From NCBI RefSeq assembly GCF_003344785.1, contig NZ_QPMK01000001.1, positions 147,501-198,525 on the forward strand: DNA of 51,025 nucleotides, written 5' to 3'. This document shows, piece after piece, positions 20,429 to 29,235 of the stretch (positions are counted from its first letter, which is position 1; each line of letters starts with the position of its first letter). The notes under the pieces were generated by a model. That model was given only the letters and a program-made list of their open reading frames with translations, had not been told where the DNA came from and did no database searches. Source of the stretch: Thalassococcus profundi. Lineage in GTDB: Bacteria > Pseudomonadota > Alphaproteobacteria > Rhodobacterales > Rhodobacteraceae. Position numbers and translations under genes: made by a program.

Positions 20429-21097
20429 ATGACCGAACCGACGCACCACCTGACCCCGCAGCTTCTCATGGCCTATTCCGCAGGCACGCTGCCCGAGGCC
20501 TTCGACCTGATCGTCGCGTCCCACGTGTCGCTCTGCGATACCTGCCGGGCAGAGCTTGCCAGTTACGACGCCGTCGGCGGCGCGCTGCTCGAGGCGGAAA
20601 CCGATGGTTTCCGCGGGATCGAGCTTGATGCGTCAAGCCGGAGCGACGTTCTTGCCGCCATTCGCAACGAGGAACCTGCCGCCCCCGCGCCCGCGCCCGC
20701 ACCGAAATGCGGCGATCCGAGAGTGCCCACACCGCTCGCGCCTTATATTGGCGGGGGTCTGGACACCGTAAAGTGGCGGTCCGTCGGCATGGGCGTGAAA
20801 CAGTCGATCCTGCCGACCTCACCCGGCGCCACGGCGCGGCTGCTTTACATTCCTGCCGGGACGGCAGTGCCCGACCATGGCCACAACGGCACCGAGGTGA
20901 CTTTGGTGCTGAAAGGCGCGTTCGAGGATGAAGACGGCCGCTTTGCCCGCGGCGACGTGGAGGTGGCGACCGAAGAGCTGAATCATACGCCGGTCGCGGA
21001 TATCTCGGAGGATTGCATCTGCCTCGCCGTCACCGACGCACCCCTGCGGTTCAAGGGACTGCTGCCGCGCCTCGCGCAGCCGTTCCTGAAAATCTGA
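20429..21097 (+). CDS. chrR: ChrR, zinc-dependent cupin anti-sigma factor
   Basis: 222 aa. The N-terminal anti-sigma domain carries zinc ligands H6 or H7, then H32-x3-C36-x2-C39, the same HxxxCxxC pattern as Rhodobacter ChrR. A Pro/Ala-rich linker (about 83-92) leads to a cupin domain with metal-binding residues H150, H152 and E156 (DHGHNGTEV) plus a further His in LNHTPVAD. ChrR holds RpoE inactive in the cytoplasm and is degraded on singlet-oxygen exposure. The gene starts 5 nt after the rpoE stop, so the two are co-expressed. Length and domain order are standard. Confidence 0.95.
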   Translation: MTEPTHHLTPQLLMAYSAGTLPEAFDLIVASHVSLCDTCRAELASYDAVGGALLEAETDGFRGIELDASSRSDVLAAIRNEEPAAPAPAPAPKCGDPRVPTPLAPYIGGGLDTVKWRSVGMGVKQSILPTSPGATARLLYIPAGTAVPDHGHNGTEVTLVLKGAFEDEDGRFARGDVEVATEELNHTPVADISEDCICLAVTDAPLRFKGLLPRLAQPFLKI

Positions 21098-21115
21098 GGA
21101 CGCCCGCCGCCGCGC

Positions 21116-21595
21116 TCAGCCGTGCTGGCGCAGCAGGCGGTTCTTCTGGCGGTTCCAGTCGCGCTTGGCCTCGGTTTCGCGCTTGTCGTGGTTCTTCTTG
21201 CCCTTGGCGACGCCGATCTTCACCTTCGCCGTGCCCTTGTGATTGAAGTACAGGACCAGCGGCACCAGCGTCATACCCTTGCGCTGCGTGTCGTTCCACA
21301 GCCGCGCCAGTTCCTTCCGGCTGACCAGCAGCTTGCGGCGGCGGCGTTCCTCGTGCTTGAACATCGCCTTCTCGTAGGGCGCGATGTAGGAGTTCACCAG
21401 CCACAGCTCGCCCTCTTCCACCGCCGCGTAGCTTTCGGCGATGTTGGCGGAGTTCTCGCGCAGGGACTTGACCTCGGACCCTTGCAGGACGATCCCGCAT
21501 TCGAGATCGTCCTCGATCGCGTAGTCGTACCGCGCGCGCCGGTTTTCGGCGATCACACGGTAGTTCGGATCGGTCTTTGTCTTGTCCTTGGCCAT
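21116..21595 (-). CDS. smpB: SmpB, tmRNA-binding protein for ribosome rescue
   Basis: 159 aa, standard length. It begins [25 protein letters not shown] and contains the SmpB hallmark [15 protein letters not shown]-like segment ([19 protein letters not shown]). The basic C-terminal tail ([20 protein letters not shown]) reaches into the mRNA channel. SmpB works with tmRNA in trans-translation; the ssrA gene is not in the window. The ATG at 21595 is chosen, since the frame upstream lacks similarity. It converges on chrR with only 18 nt between stops and no visible terminator. Confidence 0.97.
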   Translation of the reverse strand: MAKDKTKTDPNYRVIAENRRARYDYAIEDDLECGIVLQGSEVKSLRENSANIAESYAAVEEGELWLVNSYIAPYEKAMFKHEERRRRKLLVSRKELARLWNDTQRKGMTLVPLVLYFNHKGTAKVKIGVAKGKKNHDKRETEAKRDWNRQKNRLLRQHG

Positions 21596-21667
21596 GGCCT
21601 GCGTACCTAGCGTTCGGGGTCTGCCCTGTCCATCCCAGATAGGCGCGGGCGCCGTCCGCTCCAAGGG

Positions 21668-23779
21668 TCACGCGTTGGCGGCGGCCTGCATGATCGCATC
21701 GGCGGTGAACGGCAGACGGCGCAGGCGCATGCCCATGGCGTCGTGCACGGCGTTGGCGATGGCCGCCACGGTCGGGCCGGGACTGGCCTCGCCCGCGCCC
21801 AGCGGGCGTTCGGTGGGCTGGTCGAGCACATGCACGTCCATCGTCGGCAGGTTGTCGAAGCGCAGCACCGGGTAGCTGTCCCAGTCGAGCGAGGTGACGC
21901 CGTCGCGGTCCCACTGCACCTCTTCGCACAGCGCCCAGCTGGCGCCCTGGATCACCCCGCCTTCGAGTTGCGCGATGAGGCCCGCAAGGTCCACCACCCG
22001 GCCCGCATCGGCGACCATCACGGCCCGGTCAAGCTTGACCTCGGCAAGGTCCGTCACGGTCACGTCGATGCAGAGGCCGACGCGCGTCATGGCGTTCTTG
22101 TACTGCGCATAGGCGATGCCGCGGCCCTGTCCCTCTGCGGTTGCGGACAGGTCCGCGATCCGGTCGCGCAACGTCTCCAGCACCGCAATGGCGCGGGGAT
22201 CGTCCAGTTGCGCCAAGCGATAGGCGATGGGATCTTCGCCAGCGGCGATGGCAAGGTCGTCCATGCTCGATTCCAGCGCGAAGACATTGGCGACAGCACC
22301 GAGGCACCGGAGGGCCGAGGTACGGTGCGGCAGACCGGTGACGAGGTTCTTGACCAGCCGTCGCTCGGCGAAGGTGTAGATCGGGTCGAGGTTGCGATGC
22401 ATCCCGCCCTCGCGGTTCATGTTGGGCGTGCCGGGCTGTGCCGGGATCGGATCGGCCAGATGGCGGTTCGAAACCAGCCGCGACGGGCCGACGCGGTTCG
22501 GGCCGGGGCGCGGGCGGCCGCGGTGGGTATCGGAGAACGCCTCGGCCGACCAGCTTGCGACGCGGCCCTGCTCCAGCGTCGCCGCCACCTCGACCGCCAT
22601 GGCGGGGGCGAACGGCTCCCAGCCGTGTTCCTCGGCCCGGGTCCATTTCAGCAGGATCGGCGTATCGGGGATCGCCCGCGCCACCAGAGCCGCCTCGAAG
22701 GCCGCGTCGTCCGCGCCGTTATGTCCGTAACAGCCGGACCCCGGCACGTGGGTGAGCACCACCTTGTCCTCGGACAGGCCGAAACTGTCGGAGATGCTGA
22801 TGCGCAGGGGATAGATGCCCTGGCTGTGGGTCTTGATGTCCAGCGTCTCGCCATCCCAGACCGCCATCGCCGCAGAGGGGCCGAGCGCGGCGTGCATGAG
22901 GTAGGGTTTCTCAAAGCGCGCGGTGTAGTCAGGCGCGTCCGGCGGATCGGGCACCGGCTCTTCCAGCGGCTGGCCCTTGTCCACGGGCAGGCGGGTGCTG
23001 GCGTTGTCGCGGGTGAGTTTTTCGAAAACGTCGATGTTGGGAAAATCCGGCGCGTCCCAGTCGCAGGCGCGGGCCAGCCGTTCGGCGGCGCGGATCACCG
23101 GCCATTCGCGCGGCCCAGCAACGGCAAGGAAACTGCCGTCTCGCACTAGCCGCAGGCCCTTGTCGTCCAGCGCGGAAATTTCATCCTCGGGAATACTTCT
23201 CAGCCGCGCATGTGCGTGCGGCGGGCGGATCACCCGGGCGTGCAACATGCCCGGCGCGTCGAGGTCGTGCACGAAGGTGAAGGTACCGCGCACCATCTCT
23301 GCCAAGCCCAGCATCGGCGCGCTGGGGGCCGTGTCACGGGCTGTCAACTTGGCGACTTTGGGATCGACGGCCAGATCAGCATCGATGCTGTCCATCAGGT
23401 CCAGCAGGTCCAGCGGATCGTTGCTGCCGGGACGTCGCAGAAGGCCATCGTCGAGCGTCCAGTCTTCCGGATCACCACCGCTGCGATCCACGGCCGCGGC
23501 GATCAGCGCGCGGCGCAGGGTGGCCGCGGCACAGCGGATGGCGTGCCCCGACTGTTCGACCGAATTGCTGCCCGAAGTGATGCCCTCGTCCGGACTGTCC
23601 GCCGTGGTGACGGGCGCCAGCGCGATCCGGTCGGACGGCAGATGCAACTCGTCCCGCACGATCTGAACCAGCGCCGAGCTGATGCGCTGGCCGATATCGA
23701 CTTTGCCGGTGCGGATTTGCAGCCGGTCGCCATCGCGCCGCAACCAGTCGCGCAGAAGCGGATGCGCCTTCAGGCTCAT
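21668..23779 (-). CDS. Molybdenum hydroxylase large subunit (isoquinoline oxidoreductase beta/xanthine dehydrogenase type)
   Basis: 703 aa. Molybdopterin-binding features include GQRISSALVQIVRDELHLP, PHAHARLRSI and GSGCYGHNGADDAAFEAAL (about 365-385). The expected catalytic glutamate of the family is in LGAGEASPGP (about E664). The early domain order resembles the IsoB/NicB-type beta subunits, but there is no Tat signal, so a cytoplasmic enzyme is predicted. Such enzymes insert water-derived oxygen into aldehydes or N-heterocycles. The start overlaps the [2Fe-2S] subunit stop by 4 nt, defining the pair. There is no separate FAD subunit gene, consistent with the two-subunit class. It is the last gene of a nine-gene catabolic cluster. 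The substrate is unknown. Confidence 0.88.
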   Translation of the reverse strand: MSLKAHPLLRDWLRRDGDRLQIRTGKVDIGQRISSALVQIVRDELHLPSDRIALAPVTTADSPDEGITSGSNSVEQSGHAIRCAAATLRRALIAAAVDRSGGDPEDWTLDDGLLRRPGSNDPLDLLDLMDSIDADLAVDPKVAKLTARDTAPSAPMLGLAEMVRGTFTFVHDLDAPGMLHARVIRPPHAHARLRSIPEDEISALDDKGLRLVRDGSFLAVAGPREWPVIRAAERLARACDWDAPDFPNIDVFEKLTRDNASTRLPVDKGQPLEEPVPDPPDAPDYTARFEKPYLMHAALGPSAAMAVWDGETLDIKTHSQGIYPLRISISDSFGLSEDKVVLTHVPGSGCYGHNGADDAAFEAALVARAIPDTPILLKWTRAEEHGWEPFAPAMAVEVAATLEQGRVASWSAEAFSDTHRGRPRPGPNRVGPSRLVSNRHLADPIPAQPGTPNMNREGGMHRNLDPIYTFAERRLVKNLVTGLPHRTSALRCLGAVANVFALESSMDDLAIAAGEDPIAYRLAQLDDPRAIAVLETLRDRIADLSATAEGQGRGIAYAQYKNAMTRVGLCIDVTVTDLAEVKLDRAVMVADAGRVVDLAGLIAQLEGGVIQGASWALCEEVQWDRDGVTSLDWDSYPVLRFDNLPTMDVHVLDQPTERPLGAGEASPGPTVAAIANAVHDAMGMRLRRLPFTADAIMQAAANA

Positions 23780-24228
23780 GCCTTGGCCTCCTCCACCGCG
23801 CGCAGCACGCGGGGATGCGAGCCGCAGCGGCAGATGTTGGGCGCCAGCGCGTCTTTCACGGTTTTCGTGTCCGCGTCGGGGTTGCGTTGCAACAGCGCAG
23901 TCACGGCGACGACCAACCCGGCGGTGCAATAGCCGCATTGCGCGGCGGTGTGGCTGACGAACGCCGCTTGCACGCGCGCGCCAGTGGGGTCGTCCGCCAG
24001 CCCTTCGACAGTGGTGATCTCCTTGCCGCCGAAGGTGTCGGCGGGGGACACGCAGCTTGGCACCGCTTCGCCGTCGACCAGCACCATGCAGGCGCCGCAT
24101 TGCTCCAGCCCGCAGCCCAGTTTCGCGCCCTTGAGGCCCAGCTCGTCGCGCAGCACATAGATCAGCGGCGTGTCGGGTTCGGATGTGACCGCAACCTCCG
24201 CGCCATTGATGCGCAGGGTCAGGCTCAT
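23776..24228 (-). CDS. Molybdenum hydroxylase small subunit with two [2Fe-2S] clusters
   Basis: 150 aa. The plant-type ferredoxin cluster is bound by C39, C44, C47 and C59 (CGLEQCGAC), and the second all-helical cluster by C98, C101, C133 and C135 (CGYC and CRC). This is the complete set for the family. It shuttles electrons from the molybdenum centre in the large subunit. Both ends overlap neighbours by 4 nt, upstream with the OsmC-like gene and downstream with the large subunit. The start at 24228 fits the conserved LTLRINGAEV N-terminus. Confidence 0.95.
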   Translation of the reverse strand: MSLTLRINGAEVAVTSEPDTPLIYVLRDELGLKGAKLGCGLEQCGACMVLVDGEAVPSCVSPADTFGGKEITTVEGLADDPTGARVQAAFVSHTAAQCGYCTAGLVVAVTALLQRNPDADTKTVKDALAPNICRCGSHPRVLRAVEEAKA

Positions 24229-24704
24229 GGGGCCACACGCTCCCAGTGCATCTGCACGTCCACGTCGGCGGCCTTGAACAGGTTCATCACGGGGCAACGG
24301 TATTCGACGTTCCTGATCAGCCGTTCGAACCGCTCTTCGGGTTCGTCGGTATGGACGCGGATGCGCAGCTTGACCCAGTTGAAATAGGGCCGCACGCCCT
24401 GCACACCGCGGCTGCCGCGCTGATCGACCTCGCCATCGCCCTCCATGTCCACCGCCGTGTAACTGAAATTCATCGCCTCGGCGCAGCGGTTGATGATGAC
24501 GCCCTCGCAGCCCATGAGCGACGACAACGTCAGTTCCAGCGGCGTCGGGCCCGTGTTGGTGCCCTTCTCATCGGTCACGACGATATGGTCGCGCACCATC
24601 ATCACCGACCGCGTCGAGGCCTCGTTACGGGCGCTGACGCGGCGGATACCGAGCGCCTTGGTGTTCGGATCGACAGAAGGCGGCAGAAGGTCGGAATCGC
24701 TCAT
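24225..24704 (-). CDS. OsmC-like protein
   Basis: 159 aa. OsmC/Ohr-type proteins use two cysteines to reduce organic peroxides or bind thiol compounds. Here C66 (LMGCEGV) and C137 (EYRCPVMNLF) sit at the expected places. The sequence GPTPLELTLSSLMGC is typical of the YhfA-like branch. It is not next to a peroxide regulator but is fused by 4-nt overlaps into an operon with a beta-propeller protein and a molybdenum hydroxylase. That suggests a role in protecting or serving this pathway rather than in general stress. This functional link is inference. Confidence 0.88.
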   Translation of the reverse strand: MSDSDLLPPSVDPNTKALGIRRVSARNEASTRSVMMVRDHIVVTDEKGTNTGPTPLELTLSSLMGCEGVIINRCAEAMNFSYTAVDMEGDGEVDQRGSRGVQGVRPYFNWVKLRIRVHTDEPEERFERLIRNVEYRCPVMNLFKAADVDVQMHWERVAP

Positions 24705-25969
24705 AGGGTCATCTCCAGGATTTCGAGCCCGTTGCTTCGGTCAAGCAGGTAGATCAGGCCGTTCTCGTCAACGTCCACGTCGTTCGACTGCGGCGGCGTG
24801 CCGTCGGCGCCGGGCACCATGTAATGCGCGACCTCCACCGGCAGGTAGGGGTCGGCCACGTCCAGCACCCGCAACCCGCCTGCGAACCAGGTGGCATAGA
24901 CCAGCGTGCCGTCGAGTTTTTCGCGGAACTGGTGCCCTCCGAAGCGCACGCCGGGCTGGCCGATCCACGGGCAGACGCGTTCGCTGAGGTCCCAGGCGGC
25001 GATGGGCTCCATCTTGTCCATGTCGGTGACGTCCACGATCCAGATGAACCCGTGCAGGCGCCCGGGTTTATGGTCGTGTTCCTCGTCGATGCAGACCGCG
25101 TATCGCCGACCGTTGATCTCCTGCTCCAGCGGCATGATCGTATGCGTGGGTTCGGGGATCGCGTCCGGGAAACGGTAGCTGCCCTTGAGCTTGAGGTCCG
25201 TCATGTCGCTGCAATCGAGCACCCGGTAGCCGGCGTGCCAGTAGGCCGCCCAAAGCTCGTCGCCGCAGCGCATGGCGTGGTGCAGGCGGTGGCCATACCC
25301 CTGCCAGGTCGGTGTCTCTCCGCCCGCGACGTGCTGGCCCGGGATGTGCCAGCGCGACACTTCCTTGGGCAGGCTGGGGTCGCTCAGGTCGTAGACCACG
25401 AGGATGTTGCCGACATAGCCCTCCATCTCGGTCGAGATGTAGGCGTAGTTCTCGTCCATATCGAAGCGGTGCACGCCGAAGCCGTGGGTCTTGACGTAGG
25501 ACAGCAGCCGCGGGTTGGTCTTGTCCGAGATGTCCCAGACGCGGAACCCGCCGGAGTGGTAGCCGCGCGCCGACGCCTCTTCGAGCAGCGGGATGTCGCC
25601 CGGCGTCACGCCGAGTACCGCCGCGATCTGGTCGTCGGTGGCGTCCGGCCCAAGTTCTTCGCGCAAGGCCGGAATCTTTTCGCCCTTGCGCAGGAAATGG
25701 CGGCGGTCCATCTCGACGTTGGTGATCATCAGGTTGCCGGCGACCCGCACCTTGTGGGTGTGGGAAAAGTCGTCGGGCGGTTCCACATTTGCCACGACCA
25801 TCGGGTTCGCGGGGTCGCGGACGTCGATGATCGAGGTGCCCATCGGCGGCTTCATGTGGCCGATATAGGCATAGCCGTCCTGCACCACGACCTGCCCGCC
25901 GCCCTGCGTTTCCAGATGGCCGACGCGGCGGATGTTACGCGTCAGCTGATAGTCGACCTCCATCTTCAT
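24701..25969 (-). CDS. LVIVD-repeat beta-propeller protein
   Basis: 422 aa, no clear signal peptide. Repeated blade-like units of the type GFRVWDISDKTNPRLLSYVKT, NILVVYDLSDPSLP, YRVLDCSDMTDLKLKGSY and LRVLDVADPYLPVEVAHY mark an LVIVD-repeat propeller. Several His and acidic clusters (EEHDHKPGRLHG, WHIPGQHVAGG) could bind metal. No enzymatic function is established for the family. The start at 25969 overlaps the TctA stop by 4 nt and its own stop overlaps the OsmC gene by 4 nt. It may be a scaffold or enzyme of the same catabolic route. Confidence 0.82.
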   Translation of the reverse strand: MKMEVDYQLTRNIRRVGHLETQGGGQVVVQDGYAYIGHMKPPMGTSIIDVRDPANPMVVANVEPPDDFSHTHKVRVAGNLMITNVEMDRRHFLRKGEKIPALREELGPDATDDQIAAVLGVTPGDIPLLEEASARGYHSGGFRVWDISDKTNPRLLSYVKTHGFGVHRFDMDENYAYISTEMEGYVGNILVVYDLSDPSLPKEVSRWHIPGQHVAGGETPTWQGYGHRLHHAMRCGDELWAAYWHAGYRVLDCSDMTDLKLKGSYRFPDAIPEPTHTIMPLEQEINGRRYAVCIDEEHDHKPGRLHGFIWIVDVTDMDKMEPIAAWDLSERVCPWIGQPGVRFGGHQFREKLDGTLVYATWFAGGLRVLDVADPYLPVEVAHYMVPGADGTPPQSNDVDVDENGLIYLLDRSNGLEILEMTL

Positions 25970-27498
25970 TGGATCGGAATCTCCTCTTGGTCTTTTTGGG
26001 CATTCTTCTTGCGCCGCATGTCGAGCCAGATCGGCACGACCAGCGACAGGACGAGGCCGACCCACAGGATGTTGCCCAGCGTCGACGAGAACAGGATCGA
26101 AATGTCGCCGTCGGATTTCTTGAGGCTCCAGAGGAAGTAACGCTCAAGCAGCGGCCCGAGGATCACCCCGATCAGGATCGCCGCGACGTGATAACCGGTG
26201 CGGCGGGCGATGTAGCCGAGCACGCCGAAGGCCAGCGCCAGGTACATGTCGAACATGTATTCGCGGGGCACGAAGGCACCCACCAGCGTGAAGGAAATGA
26301 TCATCGGCGCGAGGTAGATCGTCGGCACCGTGGTCACCCGGCTCATGTAGCGCGACAGCGGCAGGATCGTCAGGATCATCAGGAAGTAGCTGACCGCCAT
26401 GGCCATGAACATGCCGTAGCCGACCTTGGGGCTTTCCTCGAACAGCGACGGGCCAAAGCTCACGCCGTGGAACTGCATCACCACCAGCATGATCGCCGCG
26501 GTGGCTCCGCCCGGGATGCCCAGCACCAGAAGCGGCACGAGCGTGCCGGAGGTCACGCCGTTGTTGGCGGATTCCGGCGCGATCAGGCCTTCGGGATGAC
26601 CGGTGCCGTATTTCTCGGGCGTCTTGGAAAAGCTGCGCGACTGCTGGTAGGCGACGAAGCTTGCGATGGAGGCACCCGCGCCCGGGATCACACCGATCAC
26701 CAGCCCGATGAGCGAGGTCCAGGTGATGTGCCACCAGCGCTTGAACGCGATGCCAACGCCTTCGAAGGTGGCGTGCCAGCTGGGCCGCGCCATGGCCTTT
26801 TGCGCGTCTTCGGTGATGATGAGGCGCTTCTCGATGATCATGAACGCCTCGGACACGGCGAAAAGACCGACCAGCGCCGGGATCAGCGGCACGCCGTCGT
26901 AAAGCTCCAGGAACCCGAAGGTGCCGCGCGGCGTGGCATAGACCACGTCGGTGCCGATGGAGCCGATCATCAGGCCGAGGAAGCCGGCGATCAGGCCCTT
27001 GAGCATGTCCTGCGCGGCGATGGAGGCGATAAGCGAAATGCCGAAGAGCATGACGACGATCATCTCGACCGAGTGCATGTAGAAGCCGACGCGCGCGAGC
27101 AACGGCATGGCCGCCAGCGCGATGATCGTGGTCAGAAGCCCGCCCAGCGAGGAGGCGACGAAGGTCATCGCCAGCGCCTGCTGGCCCTTGCCCTGCTTGG
27201 TCATCGGATAGCCGTCCAGCGGCGTCGCCGCAGCCCCCGCGGTGCCGGGAATGTTGACCAGGATCGCGGGAATGCCCGCCCCCATCCGGGCCGAACAGTA
27301 GAGCGAGACCATGAAGATCAGGCCCGTCTCGAGGCTCATCGACAGGGTCAGCGGCATCAGGATGATGATCGTGTTGGCCGCCGAAAAGCCGGGGATGCCG
27401 CCGACGATCAGGCCAAGGAAGATCGTGGGCACGATGACCCACCAGAACGAGATCGTCTCGAAAAAGACCTCGGTGAGGATGGTCGCCGTGTCACCCAT
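25966..27498 (-). CDS. tctA: TctA-type large permease of a tripartite tricarboxylate transporter
   Basis: 510 aa, with about 11-12 membrane segments. Typical TctA blocks are GLIVGGIPGFSAANTIIILMPLT, NIPGTAGAAATPLDGYPMTKQGKG, VIGVIPGAGASIASFVAYQQ and IPGGATAAIMLVVMQFHG. With TctB and the periplasmic TctC it forms a secondary importer for carboxylates. Its start overlaps tctB by 8 nt and its stop overlaps the LVIVD gene by 4 nt. The order C-B-A along the operon is usual. The transported compound is unknown. Confidence 0.93.
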   Translation of the reverse strand: MGDTATILTEVFFETISFWWVIVPTIFLGLIVGGIPGFSAANTIIILMPLTLSMSLETGLIFMVSLYCSARMGAGIPAILVNIPGTAGAAATPLDGYPMTKQGKGQQALAMTFVASSLGGLLTTIIALAAMPLLARVGFYMHSVEMIVVMLFGISLIASIAAQDMLKGLIAGFLGLMIGSIGTDVVYATPRGTFGFLELYDGVPLIPALVGLFAVSEAFMIIEKRLIITEDAQKAMARPSWHATFEGVGIAFKRWWHITWTSLIGLVIGVIPGAGASIASFVAYQQSRSFSKTPEKYGTGHPEGLIAPESANNGVTSGTLVPLLVLGIPGGATAAIMLVVMQFHGVSFGPSLFEESPKVGYGMFMAMAVSYFLMILTILPLSRYMSRVTTVPTIYLAPMIISFTLVGAFVPREYMFDMYLALAFGVLGYIARRTGYHVAAILIGVILGPLLERYFLWSLKKSDGDISILFSSTLGNILWVGLVLSLVVPIWLDMRRKKNAQKDQEEIPIQ

Positions 27499-28036
27499 TG
27501 GCGATCACCGCCTGCATTACGCCTTCGAACCAGCCGCGCGGAAAGCGCGTATCGAAAGCCCAGATGAACACCGCCCAGCCGCCCAGGGCCATGACGGCCG
27601 AGATCGCGACGATCAGCAGCGGGCTCTTGCCCTTGCTGAGTATGATCATGCTGAGCGCCAGGAACAGGAAGGTGGTGAGGGTAAAGCCAAGCTGGTCGAT
27701 GAAGACGCAGAAGGCCACCGTCGTTGCAATCAACCCGATCCGTCCGGTGCGCAAATCCTCAATGGAAAAGAGGTTGCCGACACCCAGCGATGCCTGCCCG
27801 CGGCTGAGCCAGAGGATCGCGCGCAGGAAGAACATCGCGCAGACCAGCAGCAGGATGCCGCCGACCATGAAAGCGCTGACCTGCGCGGTCCAAGGCGAAT
27901 TCCAGATCGACGAGAAATAGTAGAGCGTGAAGGCCACGGCGAGCACGGGGATCACCAGCTCTCCGCCAAGCTGGCGCGGCGGGTCTTTGGGATCGAGGGG
28001 CATCGGGACGGTATCCTGTTGATTTCGGACGGTCAT
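27491..28036 (-). CDS. tctB: TctB-type small membrane subunit of the tripartite tricarboxylate transporter
   Basis: 181 aa, with four membrane segments (LVIPVLAVAFTLYYFSSI, AFMVGGILLLVCAMFFLRAIL, GLIATTVAFCVFIDQLGF and a C-terminal pair). This is the poorly conserved small subunit between TctC and TctA. It follows tctC by about 40 nt and overlaps tctA by 8 nt. It is recognised mainly from its position and membrane pattern. Confidence 0.85.
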   Translation of the reverse strand: MTVRNQQDTVPMPLDPKDPPRQLGGELVIPVLAVAFTLYYFSSIWNSPWTAQVSAFMVGGILLLVCAMFFLRAILWLSRGQASLGVGNLFSIEDLRTGRIGLIATTVAFCVFIDQLGFTLTTFLFLALSMIILSKGKSPLLIVAISAVMALGGWAVFIWAFDTRFPRGWFEGVMQAVIANG

Positions 28037-28078
28037 GGGATCGGGACGGCCCGAAGGCCGCCCCGCAAGCTGCGTCGC

Positions 28079-29080
28079 TTACGCGCCGGTGAGCAGCGGC
28101 TTGTAGCGTTCGCCCAGCTCCAGCATCGCGGCCATGAACTCAGCGCACTCCTCCACACCGCCGTAATTGAGGTATTCCGGCGTGCCCTTGGACGCCACAT
28201 AGGCCTCCATCAACGCCGGATCCTCGAAGGTCTCCTTGAAGGTGCTTTGCAGCAGGTCGAACCGTTCGGGGTAATCGTCCGCGGCCTTCTGGTGGATCGC
28301 GAAGGCGCGCGAGGACAGCATCTCGGGCAGCGACATGTTGTAGGCGTCGTTGATGTTGGGCGCGTTATCGAGCCCCTCGCCCACCTTGTTCTCGCCGAAG
28401 ACCAGCAGCGTCTTGACCGAATCCCCCGCGGCGATGACCGACCCTGAGGTCAGGACCGAGAAATCGACCTCTCCGGTGACCGCGCCGGCGACGGTGTTCT
28501 TGCCACCCGAGAGCGGGATGAGGTTGAACTCGATCCCCAGCTCTTCGCCCAAAGCCAGCAGGCCGATGGAGGCCGGATGCGCCATGCGGCTGGTGCCGAC
28601 GTTCAGCTTGCGCTCTTTCGAAGCGGCGATGATGTCGTCCATGGTCTGCAGCGGGCTTTCGGCGCCCACGAACAAAGCACCCGGATCGGTGTCGACGCGC
28701 CCGAAGTAGAAATAATCCTCAAGCGGGAAGCTCGGCGGCTGCACCGCCCAGTTCAGCACCTCGGGCCCCATGTTGCCGAAGATCAGGTTGTATGCATCGG
28801 GTTCGTTCTTGCCCATGTAGATCTCGTAACCGACGCGGCCCGATGCGCCGGGAAAGAAGCCCGGTTCGAAATCGGTGCCCAGCTTTTCCTTCCAGACGCT
28901 GGTGAAGGCGCGGAAGTTGCGGTCGGCGCCGCCGCCCTCGCGCGTCGGGATCACGACGTTGATGTTGCCGCTGGGATAGTCCTGCGCCCGCACGATGCCC
29001 GGCAGGCCAAGCGTCATCGCCGATGCAGCGGCGCCGGTGCGCAGGAATCCGCGACGGTCCAGTTTGCGTGTCATGGTCAT
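28079..29080 (-). CDS. tctC: TctC/Bug-family periplasmic solute-binding protein with Tat signal
   Basis: 333 aa. A twin-arginine leader (KLDRRGFLRTGAAASAM, Arg9-Arg10) predicts Tat export, which occurs in only part of this family. The mature protein starts near YPSGNINVVIPTREGGGADRNFR and has the two-lobe Bug fold. It captures the carboxylate substrate for TctAB. A strong GGAGGAGA Shine-Dalgarno precedes the ATG at 29080. A 155-nt gap before it and about 40 nt after it fit an operon in which this gene is expressed most strongly. Confidence 0.92.
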   Translation of the reverse strand: MTMTRKLDRRGFLRTGAAASAMTLGLPGIVRAQDYPSGNINVVIPTREGGGADRNFRAFTSVWKEKLGTDFEPGFFPGASGRVGYEIYMGKNEPDAYNLIFGNMGPEVLNWAVQPPSFPLEDYFYFGRVDTDPGALFVGAESPLQTMDDIIAASKERKLNVGTSRMAHPASIGLLALGEELGIEFNLIPLSGGKNTVAGAVTGEVDFSVLTSGSVIAAGDSVKTLLVFGENKVGEGLDNAPNINDAYNMSLPEMLSSRAFAIHQKAADDYPERFDLLQSTFKETFEDPALMEAYVASKGTPEYLNYGGVEECAEFMAAMLELGERYKPLLTGA

Positions 29081-29235
29081 GTTGTCTCCTCCAACAGTTT
29101 TTCCGCGCTGTGACTTTGCCCCGGCGGTCCGCGCGCAGACCGGCGGGGTCTTTCTCACTGCTCGGGGCTCCTCCCCCTTGTCTTGGACGACGCACCGACC
29201 CTCCCAAATCGGTGCGTCGCGCCTCGGTGCGAGGC

